Below are positions 31,524-41,279 of a DNA stretch of 53,740 bases, one piece after another. The first letter of the stretch is position 1, and every line of letters begins with the position of its first letter. The DNA is from an uncultured Lachnospiraceae bacterium (GTDB taxonomy: Bacteria > Bacillota > Clostridia > Lachnospirales > Lachnospiraceae). The notes under the pieces are model-generated. The model was not told the DNA's origin. It did not search any database and saw only the letters and a list, made by a program, of their open reading frames with translations. The translations under genes were made by a program, and so were the position numbers. The DNA lies in NCBI GenBank assembly GCA_910579615.1, contig CAJTUA010000027.1, positions 1 to 53,740 on the forward strand, read 5' to 3'.

Positions 31524-32657
31524 ATGGTGGACTTAAAGGATTCGCGGGAGGAGATTGACCGGATTGACCAGCAGATTGTCGCGCTGTTTGAGCGCAGGAT
31601 GCAGGTGGCGCAGGATGTTGCGGAATATAAAAGGAGCATCGGGAAGCCGGTCTTTGATAAAGAGCGGGAGGACGCAAAACTGGCTGCGGTAAAAAAGCTT
31701 TGCACCAATGATTTTAACGGGCATGCGGTAAAGGAAGTTTTTAAACAGCTGATGAGCATCAGCAGGCGCTATCAGTATACTTTAAACCATGAAAGTGCAA
31801 AAAGTGCTTTTTCCGTGCTTTCAAATCTGCCGAGAACGCAGGATGTGAAGGTTGTATTTTTCGGCGCGCCGGGCTCGTATTCCGAACAGGCGATGGAAGA
31901 GTGCTTTGGCAGCAGGGTACAGGGCACTCCCGCGGCGACCTTCCATGAGGTCATGTCCGCCGTGCGGGAGAACCGGGCGGATTTTGGCGTGCTGCCGATT
32001 GAGAATACAACGACCGGGGGGATTACGGATAGCTATGACCTGCTGGTGGAATTTGACAATTACATTGTCGGGGAGCATGTGCTGCGGATTGACCAGGCAC
32101 TGCTTGGGCTGCCCGGTGCCAGTCTTAGGGATATCCGCACGGTGTATTCGCACGGGCAGGGGATTTTGCAGAGCCGGAAATTTCTTGAAGGGCACCCGCA
32201 GATGAGGGCAGTGGAAAGCGGGAGCACGGCGGGGGGCGCAAGGAAGGTTGCCGAGGAAAAAGACCCTTCGCAGGCGGCAATCGCCAGTGTGCGCGCGGCA
32301 GAAAAATACGGGCTTTGCGTGTTGGCGGAAAAAATCAATTACGAGGATACAAACGCGACGCGCTTTATTATCATCACAAACCGGAAGGAGCATTTGGATG
32401 CGGCAGACAAGGTCAGCATCTGTTTTTCCCTTCCGCATGAGACGGGAAGCCTCTACAACATGCTCTCCAATATTATTTACAATGACCTGAATATGACGAA
32501 AATTGAGTCAAGACCGCTTCCGGGGCGGAATTTTGAGTACCGTTTTTTTGTTGATTTCGAGGGCAGCTTACAGCAGGCGGCCGTGCAGAATACACTTGCC
32601 TGTATCCGCGCGGAGGCACTCGAAATGAAAATTCTTGGAAATTACCGGACAATATAA
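31524..32657 (+). CDS. pheA: Bifunctional chorismate mutase / prephenate dehydratase (P-protein)
   Basis: A 377-residue enzyme. Residues 1-90 are an AroQ-type chorismate mutase (DSREEIDRIDQQIVALFERRMQVAQDVAEYK). The dehydratase part has GAPGSYSEQAMEECFG, FGVLPIENTTTGGITDSYDLL and the catalytic TRF in NATRFIIITN. The C-terminal ACT domain has the Phe-binding ESRP motif (KIESRPLPG), indicating feedback inhibition. It turns chorismate into phenylpyruvate. The start at 31524 (MVDLKDSREEID) follows AGGGAGAA. Confidence 0.96.
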   Translation: MVDLKDSREEIDRIDQQIVALFERRMQVAQDVAEYKRSIGKPVFDKEREDAKLAAVKKLCTNDFNGHAVKEVFKQLMSISRRYQYTLNHESAKSAFSVLSNLPRTQDVKVVFFGAPGSYSEQAMEECFGSRVQGTPAATFHEVMSAVRENRADFGVLPIENTTTGGITDSYDLLVEFDNYIVGEHVLRIDQALLGLPGASLRDIRTVYSHGQGILQSRKFLEGHPQMRAVESGSTAGGARKVAEEKDPSQAAIASVRAAEKYGLCVLAEKINYEDTNATRFIIITNRKEHLDAADKVSICFSLPHETGSLYNMLSNIIYNDLNMTKIESRPLPGRNFEYRFFVDFEGSLQQAAVQNTLACIRAEALEMKILGNYRTI

Positions 32658-32843
32658 AAGACCATAAAGCCAGGCCATACACCAAGGATTCCATCTGTTC
32701 ACATTTTTTTCACAGAAAAATCGTACTTCCGACATTTCTATTGTGTACAATGGCGCTGTGAGAACACAAGTGGATGCAAAATTATGTATTGTGTATGCCG
32801 TAAAACGGCATGACCGGAAGTGTGCAGCGAAAGGAGAGACGTT

Positions 32844-34160
32844 ATGTCAGATGAGTGGAAGGAAAAAGGAAATATGACATCGGCAGCAGAGGTCAATCTG
32901 ATGAAGGCGGAGGAATACCGTGAGAGCCTGCGGACGGGAAGGAATAGAGAAAAGAAACAAAAAAGCGGAAAAAAGATTGCGCTATTGATTGCGGGGGCGG
33001 CGATTACCGGCATACTTGCCGCCTCCATTTTCCAGGGGGTAAACTGGTACCGGGCAGAGGAGGGCAGCAGTGCGGTTGGCAAGGAGTCCATCAGCGAGCT
33101 TGACGCACAGCCTTCGGGTGTGCCGCAGGTTCAAATCCCGGAACAGGCAACGGGGGCAGAGGTTTTTGATGTGTCCAATGTGGTTGAGAATGTCATGCCG
33201 GCGGTTGTCGCAATCAGCTGCGATGTCGAGACCGTGCGAACAAGCTATGATTTTTTCGGGCGTGGGTATGAGCAGAAAGAGCGGGGGAGCACATCGGGAA
33301 CCGGCATCATCATCAGCCAGAGCGAGAGTGAACTTTTGATTGTGACAAACAACCATGTCATTGAGGACGCGGTGCAGGTTACGATTGAGTTTTGCGATAA
33401 GACAACCGCCCCAGCGCAGGTAAAAGGCGCGGAGGAGGGGGATGACCTGGCGGTTGTTTCGGTGCAGTTAAAGGACCTTTCGATGGAGACGACGCGCCAG
33501 ATTCGCCTGGCATCCATCGGGGATTCACAGAAAGTAAAAATGGGTGAGTTTGTCATTGCAATCGGCAATGCGCTTGGCTATGGGCAGAGTGTGACGGTCG
33601 GCTATGTCAGCGCGTTAGACCGCGAGGTGACGGCCGACGGCGTGACGCTGAACCTGCTTCAGGTGGATGCGGCAATCAACCCGGGCAACAGCGGCGGTGC
33701 ACTGCTTAACGCAAATGGCGAGGTCATCGGCATCAATTCGGTAAAATATTCGGACACCCAGGTGGAACGTGTCGGTTACGCCATTCCAATCAGTGAGGTG
33801 CTGCCAATCATAAATGATTTGATGAGCCGTGAGCAGTTAAGCGAGGGCGAGATGGCATACCTTGGCATTGTCGGGAAGAATGTGGACAGCAGCCATGCAA
33901 GCAGCTTCCGTATGCCGGAGGGGATTTTTGTATCGCAGATTGGTGAGGGTACACCGGCGGAGGCGGCGGGATTGCATGTGGGGGATATCATTGTTGGCGT
34001 CAACCACAGGAATGTTGCGACAATGGAGGAGCTGCTGCATGTGCTTGGCTATACGCGGGGCGGCACGGAGGGTACGTTACAGATTAAGGTGCTGGAGAAT
34101 GGGAGTTATGTGGACAGGGAGTTAAGTGTTGTGTTTGGGTACCGTGGGGATGGGAAATAG
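32844..34160 (+). CDS. htrA: HtrA/DegP-like membrane-anchored serine protease
   Basis: A 438-residue trypsin-like protease. A cytoplasmic N-terminus is followed by one membrane helix (about 45-63). The catalytic triad is H171 (TNNHVIED), D201 (GDDLAVV) and S283 (NPGNSGG). A PDZ domain occupies about 335-430 (GIFVSQIGEGTPAEAAGLHVGDIIVGVN). It degrades or refolds damaged exported proteins. The start at 32844 has AAAGGAGAGAC in front; an upstream in-frame ATG has none. A strong terminator follows. The region between pheA and this gene contains a TACAAT -10 (32746-32751) without a clear -35. Confidence 0.94.
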   Translation: MSDEWKEKGNMTSAAEVNLMKAEEYRESLRTGRNREKKQKSGKKIALLIAGAAITGILAASIFQGVNWYRAEEGSSAVGKESISELDAQPSGVPQVQIPEQATGAEVFDVSNVVENVMPAVVAISCDVETVRTSYDFFGRGYEQKERGSTSGTGIIISQSESELLIVTNNHVIEDAVQVTIEFCDKTTAPAQVKGAEEGDDLAVVSVQLKDLSMETTRQIRLASIGDSQKVKMGEFVIAIGNALGYGQSVTVGYVSALDREVTADGVTLNLLQVDAAINPGNSGGALLNANGEVIGINSVKYSDTQVERVGYAIPISEVLPIINDLMSREQLSEGEMAYLGIVGKNVDSSHASSFRMPEGIFVSQIGEGTPAEAAGLHVGDIIVGVNHRNVATMEELLHVLGYTRGGTEGTLQIKVLENGSYVDRELSVVFGYRGDGK

Positions 34161-34182
34161 GAAAAATAACAACAGCATTAAG

Positions 34183-34229
34183 AACCCCGCCAGACCGTGG
34201 CTTATGATATGTCGTCTGGCGGGGTTTTT
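34183..34229 (+). terminator. Terminator after htrA
   Basis: AACCCCGCCAGAC (34183-34195) pairs over 13 bp with GTCTGGCGGGGTT (34214-34226), followed by TTT. The convergent regulator gene ends 28 bp later and may share it. Confidence 0.92.
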
Positions 34230-34256
34230 GAATGGAACCATAAAGCCAAAGTGGCT

Positions 34257-34766
34257 TTATTCTTTTTTGCGTGTCAGGAAAATTCCAATCATTGCACCAA
34301 GAAAGAGAATCGGTGCTGCCCGGAAAAACAGCCATTCAAATGAGTGGAATGCCACGCCGAGAATGGCGGTTTCAGGTTTGTCATAATCCCAACCCAGGTA
34401 AGGGCTTTCGAATAACCATAAAATAACGAAAATTGCTGCTATGGCTGCGCACAATGAGATAAGAAGCCAATGCAGAATTCTTTTTCTTGTAGTCTTTTTT
34501 TGTGCAAGCTGCAAGTTTATCACCTCCAGTTTTGCGGAAATCGCCTTTAAGTCATCCACTTCCGGCTCGATGACGTTTTCTCCAAGCAATGTACTTACGG
34601 GTGTTTCAAGTGCTTCGGATATGGAGATTAACATATCCGAATCGGGAACGGACAATCCCTGCTCCCATTTGGAAATTGTTTGCCGCACTACGTTCAGCTT
34701 AACAGCAAGCTCCTGCTGCGAAAGTCCTTTTGATTTTCGGATTATTTTCATATTTTCGCTGAGCAT
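34257..34766 (-). CDS. XRE-family regulator with C-terminal membrane helices
   Basis: A 169-residue protein: helix-turn-helix of the Cro/CI type (MKIIRKSKGLSQQELAVKLNVVRQTISKWEQGLSVPDSDML), a coiled linker, and two hydrophobic segments (ILHWLLISLCAAIAAIFVILWLF and FFRAAPILFLGAMIGIFLT). Membrane-tethered XRE regulators are common in Firmicutes; what they sense is not known. The start is the ATG at 34766 behind GGAGG. It is monocistronic and its neighbours are unrelated. Confidence 0.88.
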   Translation of the reverse strand: MLSENMKIIRKSKGLSQQELAVKLNVVRQTISKWEQGLSVPDSDMLISISEALETPVSTLLGENVIEPEVDDLKAISAKLEVINLQLAQKKTTRKRILHWLLISLCAAIAAIFVILWLFESPYLGWDYDKPETAILGVAFHSFEWLFFRAAPILFLGAMIGIFLTRKKE

Positions 34767-34876
34767 TTGGATAGCCTCCTTTCTTTTGGTTGATACCATT
34801 ATTATAGGAAAAACTGCCCGTTGCCACAAGCAACGCATTTTAACATTCCGGTAAAATGATAAATTTAGTGGCTGCA

Positions 34877-36895
34877 TCATCGTATTTTTCTATTTCTTTT
34901 CTTTTTGCTATTTGGCTTATTGTTATTTGCATTGGTATCGCTATGAATGGTGTTGTCAGCATTGACACTCCCATTTTTTGCATCTTTTTCCTTATTACCA
35001 ACCGCTGTTTGTGCAGATACCAAAGCCGCGCTACCGCCTTTTGCAGCAATTTCGGCAGCTTCTGCCGCCTTCGCCGCTTTCATCGTATCCCGGTTCATCC
35101 GGTTGACCGCAAACCCCATCCCCAGCAGAATCCAGAACAGCGGCGCGATAGTGACGCAGGAATCGTTGGACAATCCCGCGACCAGATATCCAATCACGCC
35201 AATCATGATACCGACACCAAGCCAGGAGTGCTCGTCCGTAAGCTTTGATTTCCAGTACAGGATAAAGCACTGCGCAAGATAAATCGCACAGACCGCAAGC
35301 AGGCAGATTAGGGCTAACACGCCGTGCTGTACGCCAATCTGCAAATACAGATTATGCGGTTTTGAGATGAATGAATGGTAATAGCCGGAATTGACGCGGC
35401 CGGCAACATCGTTGTGCGGGAAGACCAACGAGAAAGTATCTGCTCCGGTGCCAAGGACAAGCGACTGGCGCAAAAGCGGGATGGAGCGGGACCACAGGTA
35501 GCCGCGTCCGGAAGCAAAGCGGTCATAGCCGGAAAAAAGTACGGCTGGCGCCTTGACGGCATCCGCAAACTTCCCGACATTGTTGATGTACTGGTAACCG
35601 TTTTCCGTCTGGGTAAAATACACGGAGTAGCCGCGCACCCGGATGGCAACGAGCCAAGGGTAAAAGGCGTTGCCCTGCTCAAAGCGGAAAAGCAGGCCGG
35701 AAAACGTTGCGTCTGCCAGTTCAATGTACTGGTCGTCGCGCACATTGTATTCCAGCATTTCGCCGTTTTCGTCCTGGCAGATTAAAAGCGCCCCAAGCTC
35801 GTTTGCGGCGTACATAACGTGCAGCTCGGCATCGTTGTACTCAATTGTAACGTCCTGCTGCGAAAAGCGGATGTCGCTTAGCAAATAATTATTTTCCTGC
35901 AGGGTCATCGCGTTTTTTACGTATTGAACCGGGTCAAGGTTCTTGTATTTAAAATATGCCTTCCCGGCAAAAAAGAGCGCGATGCACACCGGAATGACAA
36001 AAAGGATGCGCCGCCAGATTGCCCTGCGGCAGAAAAACAGCGCAATTACGAGACTGATGGCAATGGAAATCAGGAAGGTCTTGGAACCGGAATTAACGGT
36101 GCACACAAGCAGCCCGATGCTCACCGCAGCCCAGAGGATTTTCTGCCACCATTTCCGCACGGAAAAAATACAGAAGACAGAAAACGGCAGGACGAGGGAT
36201 GCAAACATGCCGACGTAGTTCGGGTTGTAAAAGGTCAAATATACCTGGTGGGTGCCGCTGTGGGAAAAATTAAATTGCAGCGTCTCGCGGTATGCCGCGT
36301 ATTTTTCAGGCACCATAATCTGCCTTCCAAGCTTGCTCTCCCAGAAATCCTTTCCGGTAAGCTGCGTGATGCCAAGCGCGCACAGCACGGCAAACAGCGC
36401 AAAAAAGGCGCGGCGCAGGCTGGTAATGTCCGCGGCACTTTGCACCACTGTGTAGGCAAAAAAGGTGAGCACACAGTAGGAGAGGATGACCCATACGGAT
36501 TCAAACTGCTCATGGATTCCGGAAAAACCGAAGGAGCGGTATTCGGAAAACAGTGTGGAGAGCAGGGTCAGTACGCCGTAAGCGGCCAGAGGGTAGACCC
36601 ATATATTTTTTTTCTGTGCCTGGCGGAATTTGCGGTTTGTGAATTTGTAAATAAGGACAAGCCCCATCAAAGCGCCAAGCAAGGTCAGGATGCGGCTTTT
36701 CCAGTATAAAAATACATCAATCTCCTCGGTGCTATTCAGAAACCAGTTGAACTGGTTTAAATTCGGGTCATAGCGGTAAAGCCGGGTAATCAGCGGAACA
36801 AGGAAGGTTGCAATCAGCAGCAAAATCAGTGCATAGTTCCCGTGTAAAAGTTCATAATTCTGTGTATTTGTCTTCTTTTTTTTGTATTGGCTCAT
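34877..36895 (-). CDS. O-antigen ligase/polymerase-like membrane protein (Wzy_C)
   Basis: A 672-residue protein with about a dozen hydrophobic helices. Motifs of the Wzy_C/O-antigen ligase family are present: NPNYVGMFASLVLPFSVF, the segment SGSKTFLISIAISLVIALFF, and ISKPHNLYLQIGVQHGVLALIC with the conserved His. A beta-rich extracytoplasmic domain (about 330-460) lies between helices. The C-terminus is a long Ala/Asn/Lys-rich tail. It probably joins glycan chains to a carrier or polymerises surface glycan. There are no glycosyltransferase genes next to it, which is odd for the family. The start at 36895 follows AGGAGG. Confidence 0.85.
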   Translation of the reverse strand: MSQYKKKKTNTQNYELLHGNYALILLLIATFLVPLITRLYRYDPNLNQFNWFLNSTEEIDVFLYWKSRILTLLGALMGLVLIYKFTNRKFRQAQKKNIWVYPLAAYGVLTLLSTLFSEYRSFGFSGIHEQFESVWVILSYCVLTFFAYTVVQSAADITSLRRAFFALFAVLCALGITQLTGKDFWESKLGRQIMVPEKYAAYRETLQFNFSHSGTHQVYLTFYNPNYVGMFASLVLPFSVFCIFSVRKWWQKILWAAVSIGLLVCTVNSGSKTFLISIAISLVIALFFCRRAIWRRILFVIPVCIALFFAGKAYFKYKNLDPVQYVKNAMTLQENNYLLSDIRFSQQDVTIEYNDAELHVMYAANELGALLICQDENGEMLEYNVRDDQYIELADATFSGLLFRFEQGNAFYPWLVAIRVRGYSVYFTQTENGYQYINNVGKFADAVKAPAVLFSGYDRFASGRGYLWSRSIPLLRQSLVLGTGADTFSLVFPHNDVAGRVNSGYYHSFISKPHNLYLQIGVQHGVLALICLLAVCAIYLAQCFILYWKSKLTDEHSWLGVGIMIGVIGYLVAGLSNDSCVTIAPLFWILLGMGFAVNRMNRDTMKAAKAAEAAEIAAKGGSAALVSAQTAVGNKEKDAKNGSVNADNTIHSDTNANNNKPNSKKKRNRKIR

Positions 36896-37165
36896 AGATA
36901 AAGTACCTCCTGACGAATGATTATAACATGGATGCTGCCGAAATGCCATACCTATTTTCTTTGGGTTTCCACATTTCTTTGGACCGGGCGAAAATCGGAG
37001 AGAAATATAGCTTGACGAAGCAAAAGCTTATTGGTACTATGAAGTGTAGAAAAATATGCCTGAAGTCCGCGGGCAGGCACAATGCGCAGGAAGTTAGATG
37101 AAACGCGGTGGCAGGAGAAACAAAAACGCGGTTTTGACGAAGAAAGAGAGGACGCAGAACGGAGA

Positions 37166-38929
37166 ATGAAGGTTTTAAAAAATATATTGTTTGCTTTGAA
37201 AGAAATTTCGAAGGTATCAAAAAGCGTTTTTCTGGTAATGGCGGTCTGGGTGCTGACTTCTTCGTTCCGGAAAATTATTGACCTGGTTTTGGTGAAATTT
37301 TTGATTGAGTATGCCCTGTCAGAGAATTTTGTCTTTGCCACCCTGCTTTTCTGGCTTTTTGGCTATCTTGCGCTGAATTTTATATTGGAGCTGTTCCGGC
37401 ATCTTTTTATGGGCTTATTCATCGATAAATTCGAGGCGGATATTACCTCCGTTTTTGGAGCCAGGCTATATGAAAAAATCATCGGGCTTGATATTATCAA
37501 TTACAACGATTCGGAGTTTTATAATAAATTGCACCGGGCAATGCAGGAGAGCGAATCGAGGTATTTTATACTTTTTACGCAGCTGCTTTCCCTGCTGACC
37601 AATGCCGTTACATACGCAGGCGTATTCACCCTCTATCATGACCCTGCTATTTTACTGGCTGTGGTACTGGATGTATCCGCTTATCTTTTCTACTATTTCC
37701 ACAACAATAAAAAGAACTATCATTTTGGCAAGAAGGAAGAACCGTATGACCGGTTCAAGGATTATTTTGACCGGATTTTTTACCAGATGGAATATGCGCA
37801 GGAGCTTCGCACCTCGGATGCCATCCGGGAAAGGCTGCTGGATAAGTTTGATGGCGAGGGCGAAAAATATATGGGCCGCTTTGCAAAATACCTGAAAGGC
37901 TTTTTGCGCAATGGCATCCTTGTGACAACGACAAGCTATCTGCTTTTCTGGGTGGTGAGCTTATATGTTTCCGCGAGGCTGCTGGAGAAGAAAGTCTTAG
38001 TCGGCGATTTTTTGGTTATGCTCAATGTTGTTGCCGCCATGTCGGAGCAGTTAATCGGTCTTTTTAGAACAATACCGGATATTTGCCAGTCGAGCCGGTA
38101 CATAAGCGATATCCGGGAGGTTTTGGAGATGGAGGGGGGCTTTCGGACAGAGGGCGGGCTTGTCTGTGAATCTTTTCAGGCATTGGAATTTAAGAATGTA
38201 TTTTTTCGTTATGATACGAAATCCGCTTTTGCCATCCGGAACGTAAATTTTTCGGTCAGGCAAAATGAAATTGTTGCGCTTGTCGGCCGGAACGGTTCCG
38301 GAAAATCAACGATGGTGGAGCTTTTGATGGGGCTTTTAAAACCGGAACGCGGAACGGCCATGTTAAATGGCATAGCTTACGGGGAGTATGAGATTGGCAG
38401 TGTGCGGGGGCTTTTTGGAGCGGTGCTGCAGGATTTTCAGCTGTATGAAATCTCGGTTGCGGAAAATGTTTTGATGCGGGAAGTGCTTTCCGGGGAGGAT
38501 GCTGCCGCCGTGGAAGAAGCATTGCGATATGCAGGGCTGTACGAAAAAGTTGCAGGGCTTGAAAGAGGCATTTACACCGTGGTTTCCTGTGAGGAGGATG
38601 CCAGTGATTTTTCCGGCGGCGAGCGCCAGAGGATTGCGATTGCCAGGGCGTATGCCAGCAAAGCCCCGGTTCTGGTTTTTGATGAGCCGACAAGCAATCT
38701 GGATGTGTACGCCACAAAGCAGTTTTACGATGCGATGTTCGGGCTTCGGGAGCGCGGGAAAACGATATTGTTTACAACCCATAAGCTGTACTGTACGGAG
38801 CGGGCGGATAAGATTTTGCATGTGCAGGATGGCCGGGTGACGGAGCAAGGAAGCCATGAGGAGTTAATGCAGCTTGGCGGCGGGTACGCCGCGCTGTATA
38901 CCCTGCAGGCGCGGGAATTGTTTTTGTGA
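37166..38929 (+). CDS. ABC exporter half-transporter (TMD-NBD)
   Basis: A 587-residue fused transporter: membrane domain to about residue 320, then Walker A GRNGSGKST, signature FSGGERQR, Walker B VLVFDEPTSNLD and H-loop TTHK. The start is uncertain. ATG 37166 (MKVLKNILFALKEISK) matches family starts but has a very close GGAG; an in-frame ATG at 37082 would add 28 charged residues without a clear ribosome binding site. The next exporter gene begins about 160 bp downstream, so the two probably form a heterodimer. The substrate is unknown. Confidence 0.88.
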   Translation: MKVLKNILFALKEISKVSKSVFLVMAVWVLTSSFRKIIDLVLVKFLIEYALSENFVFATLLFWLFGYLALNFILELFRHLFMGLFIDKFEADITSVFGARLYEKIIGLDIINYNDSEFYNKLHRAMQESESRYFILFTQLLSLLTNAVTYAGVFTLYHDPAILLAVVLDVSAYLFYYFHNNKKNYHFGKKEEPYDRFKDYFDRIFYQMEYAQELRTSDAIRERLLDKFDGEGEKYMGRFAKYLKGFLRNGILVTTTSYLLFWVVSLYVSARLLEKKVLVGDFLVMLNVVAAMSEQLIGLFRTIPDICQSSRYISDIREVLEMEGGFRTEGGLVCESFQALEFKNVFFRYDTKSAFAIRNVNFSVRQNEIVALVGRNGSGKSTMVELLMGLLKPERGTAMLNGIAYGEYEIGSVRGLFGAVLQDFQLYEISVAENVLMREVLSGEDAAAVEEALRYAGLYEKVAGLERGIYTVVSCEEDASDFSGGERQRIAIARAYASKAPVLVFDEPTSNLDVYATKQFYDAMFGLRERGKTILFTTHKLYCTERADKILHVQDGRVTEQGSHEELMQLGGGYAALYTLQARELFL

Positions 38930-39090
38930 GTTAAAAATTGATGGCAGGGGCATTCTTGCCACTGCACCGCGTGCGTTTTTTAAATAGGAAGCTTTGCGAT
39001 GGCAAAGGAATTTTGGAATAAGTGCTGCCAAGGAAGCAGTGATTTCATCGGCACCTTTTGAAATACAAAATGCCGGAAAGGAATGAAACC

Positions 39091-40866
39091 ATGGAATTTA
39101 TCATGAAATTGAAAAATATCATGTCCTTGAATTTAAAGATGGCGGGGCATTTAACAAAGGCATCTCCTGGCTATCTGCCCGTGAAAATGGTGGACGCAGT
39201 GGCGGGGGTGCTTGGCAGTCTTTTGCAGATGTTATTTTTTCAGAAGCTGATTGATTTTGTGATTTATACCAACCCTCCCCTGCCGGAAGTGGCGGTAAGA
39301 TTTTTCCTGTTCTACCTGCTGTGCATGGCGGTAAAGTCATTGAATTATTGGGTGAACAATATCTTCCATGAGCGGGAAAAAGCAAAAATCGAGCGGTATT
39401 ATAAGCGCATGGTTTATTCGGAGGTTGTAAAGAAAGGCTTAAAAAATTACAGCTCAGAACAATATCGGGACATGCTGTACAACGCGGTTTACAATGACGG
39501 AAGCTGCCTTTATGCCTTTGCTGGGAATCTCTGCAGCCTTGTATCCGCCGTGATTACCCTGGTATCCGTAGGGTATCTGTTTGGCCGCCTGCACATTATT
39601 TTTGTTGCCGGGGCGGTTCTTTCCGCGGTAAAAAACTGTATCTGCAGCAGCCGCGCCAATAAAATCCATTACCGGATGCACAAAGAAAACCTTGGTCTTG
39701 ACCGCTGTGATACCTACATCGATGATTTGTTTTATGAAAAACGTTATATCCGGGAATTAAAACTTTATCCGGTCGGGGATTATTTTATCCGGAAATATAA
39801 GCTTTTAAAGGAGCTTCGCTGGAAGAATAAGAAAAAGCACAACATCCGGAAGAATATGGTGAAATTGGTTCAGAAAATGATGGATGCAATGTTCTATGTG
39901 TTGAATATTATTGTTTTGGTGTATCTGCTGACTTCCCATAAAATTACGGTGGGGGAATTCAGCCTGGTGCTCTCAAATTTTGCGCTGCTTTCTGCCTATG
40001 TGGAAAGAATTTTTATGTTTTTCCCGGATATCTGCAACAACGCGAATTACATTGGCGATATTGTAAAAATACTTTGCGGCGAGGATTATCATTTCCCGGA
40101 AATAGGGTGTGGAAGGAAAGATTCGGTGCAAGGCGTTGTGGGCACGCATGTGAAATGTGAGGGGCTGCGGTTTTCCTATGATGGGGAAAACGATGCCCTG
40201 AAAGATGTCAGCATAGAATTGCCGCTGGATAAAAAAATTGCGATTGTGGGAGAAAATGGTTCGGGCAAGAGCACGTTTATAAAATTGCTAATGGGATTAT
40301 ATGTGCCGTCCGGAGGGAGGATGGAATATGTTTGCCCGGATATGGCAGGGAAGGAGAGCAAGGAGCTTTTTAGCACAATGCTGCAGGATTACCGGATTTT
40401 TGCGATGTCAATCCGGGATAATATCTGCCCGGGGGCGGGAAGCGGTGAAGAAAATCTGAAGGAGGCGGTTTGCTTTTCCGGTCTTTGGGAGAAAGTAGAG
40501 CAATTGCCGGATGGGATGGATACGGTTCTGACCGGGGAGTTTTTGGAGGAAGGGATAAGCCTGTCCGGAGGGGAGCAGCAAAAGCTTGCCATTGCAAGGG
40601 CATATGCGAAGAAGAATCCGGTTCTGGTTTTCGATGAGCCTTCCGCGAACTTAGACCCAATTGCGGAAAATGCACTGATTGACAAAATCAACCAGCTCGC
40701 AAAGGGGCGGGGCGTGATTTTGGTTACGCACAATCTGGCGTATACGAAGCATGTGGATTTGGTCTGTGTGTTTGAGGCGGGGAGGATTGTGGAATTTGGT
40801 ACGCCAAAGGAGCTGATGGAGCGGAAGGGGCGGTATGAAGGGTTGCTTTCTGCGTGGCTTGGGTAA
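39091..40866 (+). CDS. ABC exporter half-transporter (TMD-NBD), second of pair
   Basis: A 591-residue transporter: N-terminal six-helix domain (SPGYLPVKMVDAVAGVLGSLLQMLFFQKLID), Walker A GENGSGKST, signature LSGGEQQK, Walker B VLVFDEPSANLD and H-loop VTHN. The start at 39091 (MEFIMKLKN) follows GAAAGGAA; an in-frame ATG at 39058 is possible. It resembles the 37166 protein in architecture and in the fused-domain type often linked to peptide export. No leader-peptide gene is seen around it. Confidence 0.88.
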   Translation: MEFIMKLKNIMSLNLKMAGHLTKASPGYLPVKMVDAVAGVLGSLLQMLFFQKLIDFVIYTNPPLPEVAVRFFLFYLLCMAVKSLNYWVNNIFHEREKAKIERYYKRMVYSEVVKKGLKNYSSEQYRDMLYNAVYNDGSCLYAFAGNLCSLVSAVITLVSVGYLFGRLHIIFVAGAVLSAVKNCICSSRANKIHYRMHKENLGLDRCDTYIDDLFYEKRYIRELKLYPVGDYFIRKYKLLKELRWKNKKKHNIRKNMVKLVQKMMDAMFYVLNIIVLVYLLTSHKITVGEFSLVLSNFALLSAYVERIFMFFPDICNNANYIGDIVKILCGEDYHFPEIGCGRKDSVQGVVGTHVKCEGLRFSYDGENDALKDVSIELPLDKKIAIVGENGSGKSTFIKLLMGLYVPSGGRMEYVCPDMAGKESKELFSTMLQDYRIFAMSIRDNICPGAGSGEENLKEAVCFSGLWEKVEQLPDGMDTVLTGEFLEEGISLSGGEQQKLAIARAYAKKNPVLVFDEPSANLDPIAENALIDKINQLAKGRGVILVTHNLAYTKHVDLVCVFEAGRIVEFGTPKELMERKGRYEGLLSAWLG

Positions 40867-41279
40867 AAAAGAATGATATTGATACACTCATAATATTGAT
40901 TAAAATTCACCGCGGTTATCCGGCACAAATAATAGTGCATTTTTTGATTACATTGGTGGTTGACATTTTAATTGGTATAACGTAAAATAGGCAGTAACTA
41001 CATTTTGGCAACTCAATATCCGCAAGCCGTAAGAAATGATGTAAATAAAGCAAAAACGGGGGTGTTTTTCCGAAAAAACTTATACAAGTACAGTTGAGAA
41101 TTACGAAAACATTGAATTTGGCATGGAATCCTGCGCTTGTACCAGTTAAACAGGGCTTTCTTAAGTTAATCACCTTTTTTATAAAATAGTAGAAGAATGA
41201 TACGGTTATATTAGCCTGGTTCCCCGAAGGGATTTTATGCAAGAATCATAAAACGATATGAAGAATGGAGGAGACTGAT
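40867..41279 (+). other. Gene-free stretch with a consensus promoter upstream of the FIST gene
   Basis: About 410 bp, AT-rich, with no convincing frame. TTGACA (40960-40965), a 17-bp spacer and TAAAAT (40983-40988) form a strong promoter nearly 300 bp before the FIST start. The long leader contains no clear hairpin with a T run. A frame without a start codon (ending in LITFFIK, stop near 41188) was considered but is not supported. Confidence 0.6.

Noticed and set aside
40916..41242. 108-codon minus-strand frame upstream of the FIST gene
   Set aside because: No family resemblance or ribosome binding site, and it would run across a strong plus-strand promoter.
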